A stretch of 64,000 nucleotides of DNA, taken from contig JABYQQ010000014.1 of NCBI GenBank assembly GCA_022605405.1, forward strand, positions 1,364,001 to 1,428,000, in the 5' to 3' direction. The stretch is from Earliella scabrosa. Its lineage: Eukaryota; Basidiomycota; Agaricomycetes; Polyporales; Polyporaceae. Positions 47,349 to 58,198 of the stretch are shown in pieces; the first letter of the stretch is position 1; every line of letters begins with the position of its first letter. The position numbers and the translations under genes were made by a program. The notes beneath the pieces are model-generated. The model made no database searches and was not told the origin of the DNA. It worked only from the letters and a program-made list of their open reading frames with translations.

Positions 47349-48017
47349 ATGGTCCGCCTCTTCGCTGCCGCTGGTCTCTGTGTCTACCTGGTCGCCGTTG
47401 CTTCCATGTTCGTGCAAGCAGGTACGCAAAAGACCATCCGTCAGGTACGTATGCTCCTAGGGCCGCTTCCTGACGAGGTCCTGTCTAGCTCCTGCAACGC
47501 GCCGCCAGCTCGGCAACCTGGAGTGTAACATTGACCGTGGCGAGATCGTCTTCCACGTCGCTAAGCTCGGCGCGACGGTCGATCTCCTCGGCCACTCCTC
47601 CGACCTCGTGGCCGCGTACGTGGTCTTCCCTATGTGTTTCTGAATATAGCAGATTCACAGCTGTATGTCATATGAACTATAGCAACGCGACCGCAGAGGC
47701 AGACGTCGATGCGATGCGCTCTGGTGCTGAGGGCGCGGGTCTCGCGATCAAGAACATCCTCCTCGCGCTGATCAACGGCGAGGCGGCCTCGCCCGACCTG
47801 CGGGACGCCGTCGGCGGGAATCTCACGCAGATCGCGCTCGCTCTGCAAGACCTGTCTTCGTGAGTATCGCGCGTTGAGACTGCTCGGTGCTTGGCGGGCG
47901 ACTCATGTCACGTGTGGTAGGATGGACACCACGACCACGGCGCTGCTTGCGCAGGCCCAACAGCAGCTCACGAACGCTGCGCTTGCGGGAGATGGCGTTG
48001 TGAACAATTGCAAGTAG
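47349..48017 (+). CDS. Small secreted HsbA-like protein 2
   Basis: A 157-aa protein with signal peptide MVRLFAAAGLCVYLVAVASM and cleavage near FVQA. Exons are 47349-47421, 47489-47615, 47683-47859 and 47921-48017. Exons 2-4 have exactly the same lengths as those of the paralog at 15937-16613, despite clear protein divergence (RRQLGNLECNIDRGEIVF against RQIGNLQCNVDRLKIV; C-termini GDGVVNNCK and GEGVVANCK). The role is probably the cell wall or hyphal surface, by analogy with HsbA-like proteins. A well-placed TATA box lies about 140 bp upstream. Confidence 0.82.
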
Positions 48018-48591
48018 ACATCAATCGGACGAATACAGGCAGTGAAGGAGGCTCCTATTCCATCGGCTACGTTTCGCCCGGGCCGGTGTGACCCCAGATG
48101 GTCATGCTAGTTCACCGTTCGCCTATGCATAATGGCTGTACTTGGACAAGCGATATGAAGCCTTGATGCAAAAGAGATACCATCGCATTGCTCTGGCCAG
48201 ACAGGGGTGGATCTGATCAGCTGCCACGGTCTAAGCTCTGGGCCATCAACCACTGGCGGACGGTATGGACCCGCAGAGGCATGATTAGTCTCATCGTGGT
48301 GGCTAAGGATATTTTGACAATATCGTGGCAGTTCTAGTTAGCTAGCGAAGGGTGCAGATCTTGTCTGACCGATCACTTGAGGTCGATGATGGCGGCGGCT
48401 GGCGTGGTGCTTGATGCCGACAACCTCTGAATATGACTGAAACAATCCTCATTCCACCTCTCGAAGACAGGCCGACTCGCCGTATCACAGATCAACACTA
48501 CATCCCCGACAACTCTACATCCCCGACAACTCTTCGAGTGCGGCCTCCATATGACACAACCTCAGGCTGAAGTCTCTTTGGACTCGGATGC
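48018..48591. other. Intergenic
   Basis: No gene was seen. A 17-bp direct tandem repeat (ACATCCCCGACAACTCT) lies near 48502-48535. Confidence 0.5.
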
Positions 48592-48963
48592 TTACTCGGC
48601 TGCAGCGGCCTCATCTGCGGCCTCATCAGCCGCGGCAGGCGCTCCCGGAAGCGAATTGACTTTGCCGTCTTGATAGATAAAGTTCGTGTTCTGCTGGACG
48701 TTGTTCTACGTGAAGTTCGTATCAGCGTTTAGCTCGTGAAGATCGGAAGAGGCTATGATCACATAGTAGACCTCAGCGATGAGATGCTCCTTGGGCTCGG
48801 AAGTGCTCTTGGACCAGTCCTTCGTAACGATGACGTAGTCGCTGTTGCGCGGGCTCGTCGCGACGCGGTACAGCTCAGTCGACTTGTCGACCGTTTGCAG
48901 AATGAAGTTTTGGATATCCGTCTGGCGCTCAGACGGGACTCGTGGGCCGAACTTGATAGTCAT
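48592..48963 (-). CDS. Small protein with in-frame TAG (85 aa, or 123 aa if read through)
   Basis: The frame starts MTIKFGPRVPSERQTDIQNF, directly after a good acceptor (TTGGCAG). A TATATAAAG box at about 49200-49208 and a donor near 49117 suggest a 5'UTR intron. The frame stops at TAG (48706-48708). After the TAG the same frame continues for 37 codons with protein-like sequence (NNVQQNTNFIYQDGKVNSLP, then an Ala/Glu-rich tail) to TAA at 48592. No plausible intron removes the TAG. It could be a nonsense allele, a genuine short form or readthrough. The family is unknown. Confidence 0.6.
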
Positions 48964-49340
48964 CTGCCAAGCGGCAATTGGTACAGGTTATTATCAAGTC
49001 GAGACCGAGCTGGAAGTAGGGTGATACTGCAGAACGTACCGTGAAGGATACTACAGTTGATGCTAGAGAGTCGTACGTGTCAATCAGGTTGAATGGTGTC
49101 CGCAATCTCCCTATACTCACCGGTAGGTCTAGCTGTGAGCAGGAGTGTTGTGCGATGAGCAGGAGTGATGCGCTGCAGTCAAGCTCTTGCCTGATGCCCT
49201 TTATATACTCATATCTACAAGCCTGGAGCCCTCGGATATCAGTGACTGACAATTGTCAGTCTGGCAGATGCCTCGGCATTTACAGACTTAACCGAACGTG
49301 TGGTTTGTCACCGGTACAGGTGCCGGCGGCACAATGTGAT

Positions 49341-50120
49341 CTTGTACCCTTGCGGTGCACCCACGTTAGACGTGAAGAATGCATGGAAGCTATCACAAAG
49401 CCCGATGCGCCTTGGGTCCGGGTTCGACATGGGTAAATGTGTCAGTGAACACTCATGGGATCGCCCGGGCTGATTCTGTCCCCGGTTGAACAGAACAGCA
49501 GCTGACTTGTGGAAGCAGGGGATATACTACCACCGGCGCACGGTAGACGTGAACAATGCATGGAAGCTGTCACAGACGTGTGGGGGTGTACTACGGGCCG
49601 TGAGGCAAGGTGCGGTTGCTCTAAGCACTCTCGCTAACTTGAAGCACTGGATTTGAATTCAGAGACATAGTATACCAGTGTCGACGTCTTGATAAGACTG
49701 CCTAGTTCAGCTGGTTGCGATCACCATCGCCACGCCTTTCAGTAACCAGTGCTGTGTGCTAGATAGCAGTTCTCATGATGGATGAAACTGGAACCAACTA
49801 CAAAAACCGACGCCCCGTGGGCCCGGGTTCGACATGGGTGAATGGTTCAGTGATTACCCACGGGATAGGCCCAGGCTGATTATGTTCCCGGCTGAACAGA
49901 ACAGCAGCTGACTTGTGAACACAGGGGATATACTACCACCGGCGCATGGGGGACGTAAACGAATGCATGGAAACTGCCAGTCCCTGCAGATGTGCTACAC
50001 ACCGAGAGGCAACTCCATGCGAGGAAGGTCTCGCTAAGCACCGTCTTCAAAGATCATGTCAACGTCTTGATAAGACTGTCTAGGTCTAGTCCAGACTCCA
50101 GAGGCGACCGCCATTGCCAC
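49341..50120. repeat. Diverged tandem repeat, unit about 400 bp
   Basis: Two long copies start with GGGTTCGACATGGGT at about 49424 and 49837. Both continue through GAACAGAACAGCAGCTGACTT, GGGGATATACTACCACCGGC and GTCTTGATAAGACTG in the same order. Part of an earlier copy (GACGTGAAGAATGCATGGAA, about 49368) precedes them. I found no coding frame. Confidence 0.75.
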
Positions 50121-50560
50121 GCTATTCAAGTACCGAGTCCGAGTTAGCACTGCGTTACGCATAAGGCCGATGACATGGCATCGCCGCTCGCCGTTCCTCG
50201 AGAACGGCGGATAACTGTCCTGCACTGAGCCGGTGGGCTCTCCGAGCCTCTAGGCACAGTATGTAGCAAGGCACATTTCCTAGCGGTACATGACTGATGC
50301 AGATGGTCTGTGCTGCTGGCCTTGTTCATTTCAAACGTGTCAACGCAGACCCACCAGGATCCATGGCTGTCCGTGAACCAGAAGCGCATCTTCACATGTT
50401 GCAGTGTCGTGATCCCACGTACGTTCGTGTGACTCGGGGTTCGGCAGGTGTGGCAGAGCGGACAGCTGCTCTGGGTAGTACATAGCAAATGCGTGATGGA
50501 ACCACTCGTTCCTGCGCGACTAGAGCATGCAGCCTGTGAGCAGCGCGGGTTGCTTGACGT
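50121..50560. other. Noncoding, between repeat and HsbA relic
   Basis: No supported gene. The segment 50565-50620 weakly resembles exon 3 of the HsbA-like gene (EILLRLEAGN against NILLALINGE). Confidence 0.35.
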
Positions 50561-50620
50561 GGTAGGACGCCAAGAGATCTTGCTCAGGCTCGAGGCGGGC
50601 AACATAATTTCTTGCGGCAG

Positions 50621-50720
50621 GATGGACACCACGACCACGGCGCTGCTTGCACAGAGCCAACAGCAGCTCATGCCAAACCCTGTGCTCGCGGGAGACAGCG
50701 TTGTCGGCAACTGCAAGTAG
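50621..50720 (+). pseudogene. Orphan last exon of an HsbA-like gene
   Basis: 100 bp that match exon 4 of the gene at 47349 (97 bp), including the preceding AG. It encodes MDTTTTALLAQSQQQL and ends AGDSVVGNCK-stop, against AGDGVVNNCK. No upstream exons with splice sites are present, so it is a fragment left by duplication or deletion. Confidence 0.8.
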
Positions 50721-51130
50721 ATGTGACTTGGAGTATAGGGGAAAGCGGAGGCCGAGGCGCCGATGGACGCTGTGGGAAACAGGTAAATTCAAGGTGCCAG
50801 TCACTCGTTAAGCCAACCACGCTAGGTTCTATACGTCGATGACAGATGCGGAACCCAAATGAGTTATGAAATCGATTATGGACCGGATTGAGGTGGGCAA
50901 GGCTGCATAGCAGAGGGGTATTCTCGCGCTGCAAGTGGGTATATAGTATTTGCATAGATACATCGCTAGATGGCATGATACATTGACTCCGAAAACAGAC
51001 AGGTCAGCACACAAGCGGGTGCACATCGAGAATCATCTGACGTACTTGAGTCGGAAGTCCGAAAGGTCCGAAGGTGCTGGGTCATCGCAGCGTTTACGAA
51101 GTGATGATCACTGGGAGATGGCGCCCGGTC

Positions 51131-52728
51131 TCAATCTTCTTCCGTACCGTCCTCGATGGAGATCATATCTTCCCTGAGGTTCGGGAAGATGTGCATGAGG
51201 TATTTTGCGCACATCTTGAATGTCTCCTCGGGCCACTTTCCCCTCAGGAAGGACAGGCTCTCCAGCGCGTGTGTGTATGTCGGTGGATCACTTGCTTCAA
51301 CGCCGGCAGGCGGCGCTGGGTCCGGAGGAGGAATCACGAGCAACTTCAGGTCAGGGCAGCGCTGTGCAAGTTTCTCGAGGGCGACGATGGGGTATGTATT
51401 CCTGGGTATCTCGAACTGGAGCGAAGCCTCGGATGGGTGGACCACGATGTCAAGCACGTTGTTGTGGTAGGCGTTGGGCATCACGAGGCGGATGAGATAC
51501 GGCCAGGAGTTACTGATGGCATCGATATCCTCTTCCGTGACCAACAAAGGCGCGGTGGGCGGCAACTTCAGGCTTAGTACCACAAGCTGGCGGATGGACA
51601 GTAGGGGCGCGAAGTAGGTGGAAAAGGACTCAGCCTTCGTCCAGGGCCTCAGTTCCATTTCGGTGAAACCTGCACGGATGGTTATGAAGAGCTGGCACAA
51701 CGATTGGGAGAACTGGGAGGAGATCGTTTGGGCCAATGGGTACAGCTTCTTGGGAGAGTCAGTGGACAGCTTGAGGGTCCGGAGCGCGGGAGCGCGAATA
51801 GCGGCCAGCATTGCGAGGACGTGCGCCGATTTGCCGCTAAGCCTGAGTGTTTCCAGCTTGTTACAGTTTGTCATACCCGCTACCTCCGGAGAGCTGGTCA
51901 TGGAGTCGGGACACCTTCTGGGAACTTGCACGTCTAATTCCTTCAGGTCCTGGAGACGTCCGCAGTATGGGAGGGATCTGAGCGGATGATAAATGACCCG
52001 TTTGAGCACCAGGATACGCAGATGGCAGAACAAGGAGAGCGCGTCAAGGGTGGACTGATTCCCGGCTGTAACCAGCTGCATGTGGACGATGTTGGGTACA
52101 CGGGAGTGGATGATACGCAAGGCCGACGCTGTTGCATATTCTGCGCGACTCTCGACCTCGCCTGGAAATATGGGAAACACCCGCGTCAGCTCTATAGATA
52201 TCTTGCGAAGCGTGGGGGAGAGGAATAGAGGCAAGCTGGCTGAGCTCATGTGACCGACGTTCCATGTTAAGAGTCGCAAGCGAGGGAGCAGAGGGCCACC
52301 TTTGGTTCGCTCCATTAGGGCGCAGAATGTCATGCCGTCTATCAGCTCCGAGCGTTCGTTCGTAAATTCGCGGGTGAAGGCGGCGTAATACCCAAAGCGT
52401 GCCCACTCCTTGTCGTCTATTGGGGCGTATAGAACCTGGGTGCATTACGAATCGAGTCAGCGTCGTCATGGTCAAGCGGAGTAGTAGTAGAGCGTACGTG
52501 ATACTTGTCTTCTCCACCAAACAACGTCTTCATAGATTTGGAGAGGAGAGAAAATAGATTCACTAAACCATCCGCAACCTTCCAGAGGACCTCAAGAGCA
52601 GGCGCCGAGAATGCGCGGGAGACGCAGGCGCAGCTTGCGAGGGTGCCCGGGTCGTCTTCATGATGCTGGACCACCTCACGTATGACCTCAGCAATAGACC
52701 ATATCCTGTGGACGGGAGGCTGGGCCAT
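51131..52728 (-). CDS. F-box protein, lineage C (distant member)
   Basis: Exons are 52728-52498 and 52435-51131 (511 aa). The single 62-nt intron lies at the same place as in the 21-28 kb triplet, just before VLYAPIDDKEWARFGYY (triplet: VIRGPIGDDEWARF). The N-terminus MAQPPVHRIWSIAEVIREVV, then CACVSRAFSAPALEVLW, is the F-box-like part. LRR-like segments follow, including VALEKLAQRCPDLKLLVIPP. The frame is intact. It is a likely ubiquitin-ligase adaptor. Confidence 0.78.
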
Positions 52729-53364
52729 GGCAGCGTTGGATCTCTAGAACTGGAATGTTGCAAGTTGGATTCGTTTGCCTCCAACCACACTGAGTCCTGA
52801 CCAGGATGTCACTCGGAGCCAACGACGACTGCACGGGCGGATTAGTATAATGTAAAAGATAATATTGACTGCACATACAAGAACCGAGGGTGGTGATGGT
52901 GGTGGAACCAAGTTACCGAATTCCCAATGGCAAGTTGATGAGGTGGTTGACAACTTGTCGTTGACGCCCGTTGACGCGCTCCGTCTCGCCCGGCGCTCAC
53001 TCTTTCCCTCGTCCACCATCCTCAGGATTCCTCACCAAAGAGCAAAGCATTCTCCTGCTTCTGCTTCCCAAATCTAAAGGCCCTACGTCCGCCGCTGTTT
53101 GCTCGATTATTCTTGAGGAGATAAGTATCTTTGCTCAAGCCGAAGAAAGTCAAGGAAGCGGTTGAAGCAACCTCGAGTATGCCGCTCAGCACTTTGTGAG
53201 TCGCCCTAGGATGTGCTGTGGATGTCTTATACTCATATTCGCAGTCTCTGTCGGGGTTGGAACTCACGCTCAGCAGTTCCCAGACCTTCTCATTCCGTCT
53301 CTGTCTCCACAAAGCGCGCCACGTCTCCTACGCCAACGACGGTGTATCTCATGCAACCACGGCT
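52729..53364. other. Intergenic
   Basis: No supported gene. Open frames on both strands around 52970-53310 lack splice support. Part may be the decayed 5' end of the helicase relic that follows. Confidence 0.4.
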
Positions 53365-54668
53365 GAATCCGGGCCTAGAGAAGTCGTACTGGTTGAAGTG
53401 ACCCATGTTCGAGCCAAGTGTCTTCTCATGTCTCTGAAGCGTGGAGCAGCACGCACAGGCAGCGGCAAAGCACGCGCATTCCTCGTCCCCGTATTCACTC
53501 TATCGACGGAAGTAGAGTCCCCAGGAATCAGGATGGGCTTGGAGCTGTGGTCATCTCGCCAACAAGAGGGCTGGTGAGTGTCCACTACGCGCGATCTCTT
53601 CTCGTACCCATGCGCTCGCAGGCCGTCCAAATCTTCGAAGTACTCCGCAGCATAGGCGGGAATCATGATTTTCTGCTGGTCTCGTAATCGAAGTGAAGAA
53701 CCTCGAGGACGAGACCGTATCGCGTATCAACATCGTGGTCGCGCCCCCGGGACCACTGTTCCAGCTCACGGATCAGACGATGAGGTTTGGTTTGTTTTGG
53801 CTGTGACAACCTAGGTACGCTACCTCGCTGTCTCCACACATTCTCCAGCCAACACCCCCTGCAGTTCTGGATGAGGCGGATCGGATCCCGGATATGGGCT
53901 TCCAACGCACTCTCACCAAGTCCCGACAGACCCTACCATTCTCCGCGACCCAAACACAGTCTAAGCCAAGTCTGGTTCTTTCTGCACATGCACCCTGGAG
54001 TCCCGGTCCTGCGCCTCCACTCCGAGTAGAAGCAGATGACGCGCCTGACGACGTTTTAGCGCGCCGCGTTCATGAAGCACGTCGTCGAGCGATTCGCGGA
54101 GGCGCTTGGTCTCCCTGGCCTACCAGAAGCTTGTCGACCCCGACGCAGGAGACAACGAGGACGACGTCTTCGCGCCCAAGCGCGTTGACCGCGATCTCGA
54201 CGATCTTCCCGGCGGAGATGGGATACTCCAGACCGGGTACGCCTCGATGCCGAAGTAGAAGCTGGCGCTGTCGAGGACGGCGAGAAGGGGCAGAAGCTCG
54301 TGCTCGACGAGGATGCACGCGTGGTCTTCACGGTGGGGGGACGGAGCGCCGGAAGCTGAAGGAGGCAGACGGGCGCAGAGCGAAGGAGAATATGCGGGAG
54401 AAGAAGGAGCGCGACCGCGAGGCGCGTCTTGTGTTGGCTCCGGTATGCATGCGGATGCGGAGCGAAGGTTTGTCTTTCGTGATGGGGCGAGGGGCGCTAC
54501 GGCGGGTATCACGATGCAGACGGAGTACTTCCCGCCCGTGTCTGACCTCCCTTTGGAGTCGGAAGAGAAGGAAAGCGAGGTTGAGTCGCCGTCGAAGAAG
54601 AAGGCACACCGTCGACGTTGGAGGAAGAGGAGGAGCGGGCGTTGCAGATGCTACGAAGTAAGCGGTTG
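53365..54668 (+). pseudogene. DBP4-type DEAD-box RNA helicase, decayed copy
   Basis: Pieces of a Dbp4/DDX10-like nucleolar helicase (pre-rRNA processing) appear in the right order but in shifting frames. They are GAARTGSGKARAFLVPVF (Walker A, with Ala for the usual Thr after GK) near 53447, QAVQIFEVLRSIGG near 53621, VLDEADRIPDMGF (motif II) near 53860, then KSRQTLPFSATQTQ (motif III). Most of the second RecA domain is missing. YQKLVDPDAGDNEDDVFAP near 54119 and a C-terminal TLEEEEERALQMLRSKR near 54607 match the Dbp4 tail. Several stops and frameshifts exclude function. An intact copy presumably exists elsewhere. Confidence 0.75.
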
Positions 54669-56028
54669 GGTTGCAATCCGCATATATCTTCATCTCCTTC
54701 ACGTGTTCGTCTGCTCTGTGGTGCTTGTACACACCTATGATCAATTGTGTACGTCTCTCAGTTCTCAGTCGGTGTCTTGCGGAGGAGTACCGAGTCGGTA
54801 ATACAGTGGTAGCATCGGGCGCCTGTTCTTTGACTCTGCTTGTCTCCTTCCACCACACTCACCTACTGTCACACCTGGTCCTCCTGCTGAACGTTAGCTG
54901 CACAGTCGAAAATGAACACGGGGATTGATGCAAGTGTCATGTGAAGAAATCGTAGGCCCCAAGGGATCATGGGGCGTTGCTACTTTCGCGCAAAAGGCCA
55001 GCTTTGCCTCGAGCTCGGCATAAGGCCTGTCGGATTTGGGTCGGATTGCGTGTGGTGGGATGTTGCTATGGCATAGCTGATTGTGAGTGATTTTGACCTC
55101 GGCCTGCTCTGCGAGGCTGAAATTTTTGCATCGTAGCATCTATAGGAACATCCTGTAGTAGAAGTCGACCATAGGCGTTTGCCCTGCGTTAAGATCGACC
55201 AGGATGAGCCTAGTCCGCTCTAGACTTCACTGTGGACCACCCTCAACCTGGATGCATTGCACCTTGATCTTGTCTGGCGACAAACCTTGGGTCAGCTTCC
55301 CCAACGGTGTTTCACCACTCTGCTCCCGTTCTTAGACGCCCCGGCTGCATCGCGAAGATATGTATACGAAGCTTGTTTGCAATGTCGATCCCGCTTGCCC
55401 CTCGTGGCTGCCAAGAAGCCGGCGCGACTGAAACCCTTCTCGCCTCGGAGTCAGGCTCTAAGGCGAGCCTGGTTGACAACCGCGAGACCGCAAGGTGTCG
55501 CTACAATTGCATGGTACGCCCCCCTGACCGCGCGGTCATGCCATGAGGCAAAGAACAACGTTGACTAGCTCGATCAGCTCGAACTCAACGTTACGTCATG
55601 AGGTGGCCAGCAATCGCATCGCCGTAACGCCATTCATCGCTACACCGCTGCGGTACCTACCCTGACAGCCCCTTGTTGGTAAGGGCGTCTCAGGCATCTC
55701 ATTACAGTTGTCTCGGCTAACGTCTCAGGTTCTGCATCGAACAGTCGTCGATCGCGTGGGGGCGGCAACTGTGGTCTAAGCGCGGCGGTGATGACGCGAC
55801 AATGGCAGGGACGCCTCGTCGCGAAGCCCTCGTGGAGCCTCGCTGCTCTTAAGCCGTCTCGACATCTCGAAGTCCGGGCACAACCTCCTCGGCAGGATCC
55901 CGCTCTCACCAGCCAGCCTCGCAGACGCCCTTTGACGCTCTCAGCACAAGTGGTGCCATTGATCTGCGTAGGTGAACCTCGACTACGAACCTCATGGAGA
56001 TGTTCATGCTCACAAATGATCTCCAGAC
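54669..56028. other. Intergenic, no supported gene
   Basis: About 1.36 kb. Open frames at 55257-55568 (plus) and elsewhere have no splice or family support. Nothing repetitive was recognised. Confidence 0.45.
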
Positions 56029-57692
56029 ATGCTCGTGATGACGCACAAAATATGGTTCATCGACGAGATCATCCGCAATATCCTGTCTCACCTGCCTTCT
56101 AATGGCCGCGACTGCACACTTGCATATTGTGGACGAGTCTCTCGCGCCCTCAGCGAGCCAGCCCTCGACTTACTTTGGCGCAGTATGTCTGGGCTGGTGC
56201 CCATGCTACGATTGTTCCCAAGCTCTTTCCAGGAGGTGCGGGCTCAGACCGGCGATGGGGGCATCTTCGTACGTGTTCGCACTTGTCAGCTGTATCAGTT
56301 GTGTCGTGATATCGCTTACCACCCTGATAGATTCTAAACAGCGCTATCGACCAAACGGAATGGACGCGCTATATGCACTACGCGCGGCGCGTGCGGAGGC
56401 TGCAGTACATGTACGCCGAAGGGCCGGGAGACCGCCTCGGTCAGCAAGCCTTCGCTGCGCTCGTCCATCACGCGTCTCTCTCTGGCACCACCCTGTTACC
56501 CAATCTTCAGGAGCTCTCTTGGCTGCAGTTCTCACACGTCGTGCAATGTCTTCCATTCCTCAGTCCGTCTCTCCGCCGCGTCACAGTCTATGTTCAAGCG
56601 ACCCCTTCCCGACTCCCCGCCGGATCTGATTTGGCTGTAGGCCGTCAAGTCGGGCGAGGCGCTGTGGGCGGATACTCGGGGCTGCTGCAGATCCTCGACG
56701 CGCGCTCGCCGTGTGTAGAGGCTCTCACGCTCGAGGGCATCGACTTCGACTTCGCAGCGTCGCTCGCGTCAGACGCGGTCTTCCAACAGCTGCGGTCGCT
56801 GCACCTCGGCGCGGTATCCGTTTCGACCTCGCTCGTACTGTCCCATTGCAGCAAGATGCCGCGCCTCGCGTCCCTGTCCCTCATCATCCGCGACTCCCCC
56901 GGCAGAAGTCGACCGTCCTCGAGCCGTGGAGCGCACAGCCAACGCCAGACAGACGTGCCGCGCCTGTGCGCGATTGAATGCCTCCGCGTCGCAGGCGCCC
57001 CGTCGGACATCGAAGCCATCCTGGAATCGATCGACTCGCCCTCGTTCCACACGGTCGCGCTGTCCGTGTCCGTGCCAGAGTTTGACACTGACGGATGGAC
57101 GCGCTGCGCGTCCCTCCTCGGCGCGCGCTTCGCCCCCTCGCTCCGCGTCGTGAGCGCAGAGTGCAGGCGGTCGGCCACGCTCGTTCCTACCCAGGCACGG
57201 CCCTTCTCCGAGTACGTCCACCCCTTCTTCTGCCTCCGACACCTCTCGGAGTGCACCATCGTTGTCGAGGACCCCGCAGGAGTCGCGATGACGGACGCGG
57301 ACGTGGAGAACATGGCGACGGCGTGGCGCTACCTCCGCACGCTCGAGATCACCCTCCGCGGAGGCCCCGCGGCAACGCTACCATCGATCGCGTCGCTGTT
57401 GACGTTCACGCGGGCCTGCGTCGATCTCGCGACGCTCCGTTTGTCGATGAGCCAGGACGTGTCGGCGCTCGAGTCGTGGATGGCGCCGGAGTGTGGCGAA
57501 GACGCGGCGGAGGGTGGCGAGGGCTGTCCATGTCAGCGTCAGACGTCGCGCGCGGACTTGCGACATCTATGGATCGCCGGCGTGCGGTTCTCGAAGGCGG
57601 AGAGCGACCGCGTCGTGCGGTTCCTGAAGTGGTGCTTCCCGAGGGTGGACCTGCGTCCGATGGTTGGCGCGGGTGTGCTCCGATTAGAGTGA
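56029..57692 (+). CDS. F-box protein, lineage C (distant member)
   Basis: Exons are 56029-56268 and 56331-57692 (533 aa). The 62-nt intron is again at the conserved position, before ILNSAIDQTEWTRYMHYARR. The F-box-like N-terminus is HKIWFIDEIIRNILSHL, then LAYCGRVSRALSEPALDLLW. The LRR-like body is richer in GC than its neighbours. The second ATG (56038) is as likely a start as the first. The frame is intact. Confidence 0.78.
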
Positions 57693-58198
57693 GCGGCTTG
57701 TACGTGTACGCTCATGTTACGCGCCGGGTTACTTCGTGTCTCTGCGATTGTCTGTGGCATCGCGCATTACAATTCCCCTCTAGGCTCATTCGTATATTCT
57801 CGCTTGGCCGGATCAATCAGCACTCCGCGACTTATCTTGAGTTCAAGCGTACTCGAGACTACCACAGGGGCGCCGACTTGCAACACACATCTAGTCCAAC
57901 ACGTTTCTGCCTTGTTTCCGTTGGTAGCGTGGCTAACTCCGAATACGTAAGCGCACGTCGGCCTCCAAAGGTTGTACTCCTCCCATATTGGGAGAGGGGA
58001 GGACAGCAGAAGTCGCACGTCATTCTGTTCGTGTTTCTGAACCACCACCTCCCAGTCCGCCACCATCGCAATTCATAACTTAGCACGAGTCCCGGACGGT
58101 GAGCATCGGTCTTGATACAGTGAAGTCATGCTCAAACTTCGCAGGAGACTACTCAACGGCGATCACCACCACCAGTTCAAGACTAGAACTCGCGCACC
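57693..58198. other. Intergenic
   Basis: About 500 bp. No gene or repeat was seen. Confidence 0.5.

Noticed and set aside
49420..49440. tRNA gene at the GGGTTCGACATGGG motif
   Set aside because: The T-stem does not pair and no cloverleaf forms. It is kept only as a box-B-like motif in the repeat.
54056..54858. Minus-strand frames of 80-180 aa
   Set aside because: They are shadows of the helicase pseudogene's charged C-terminal part.
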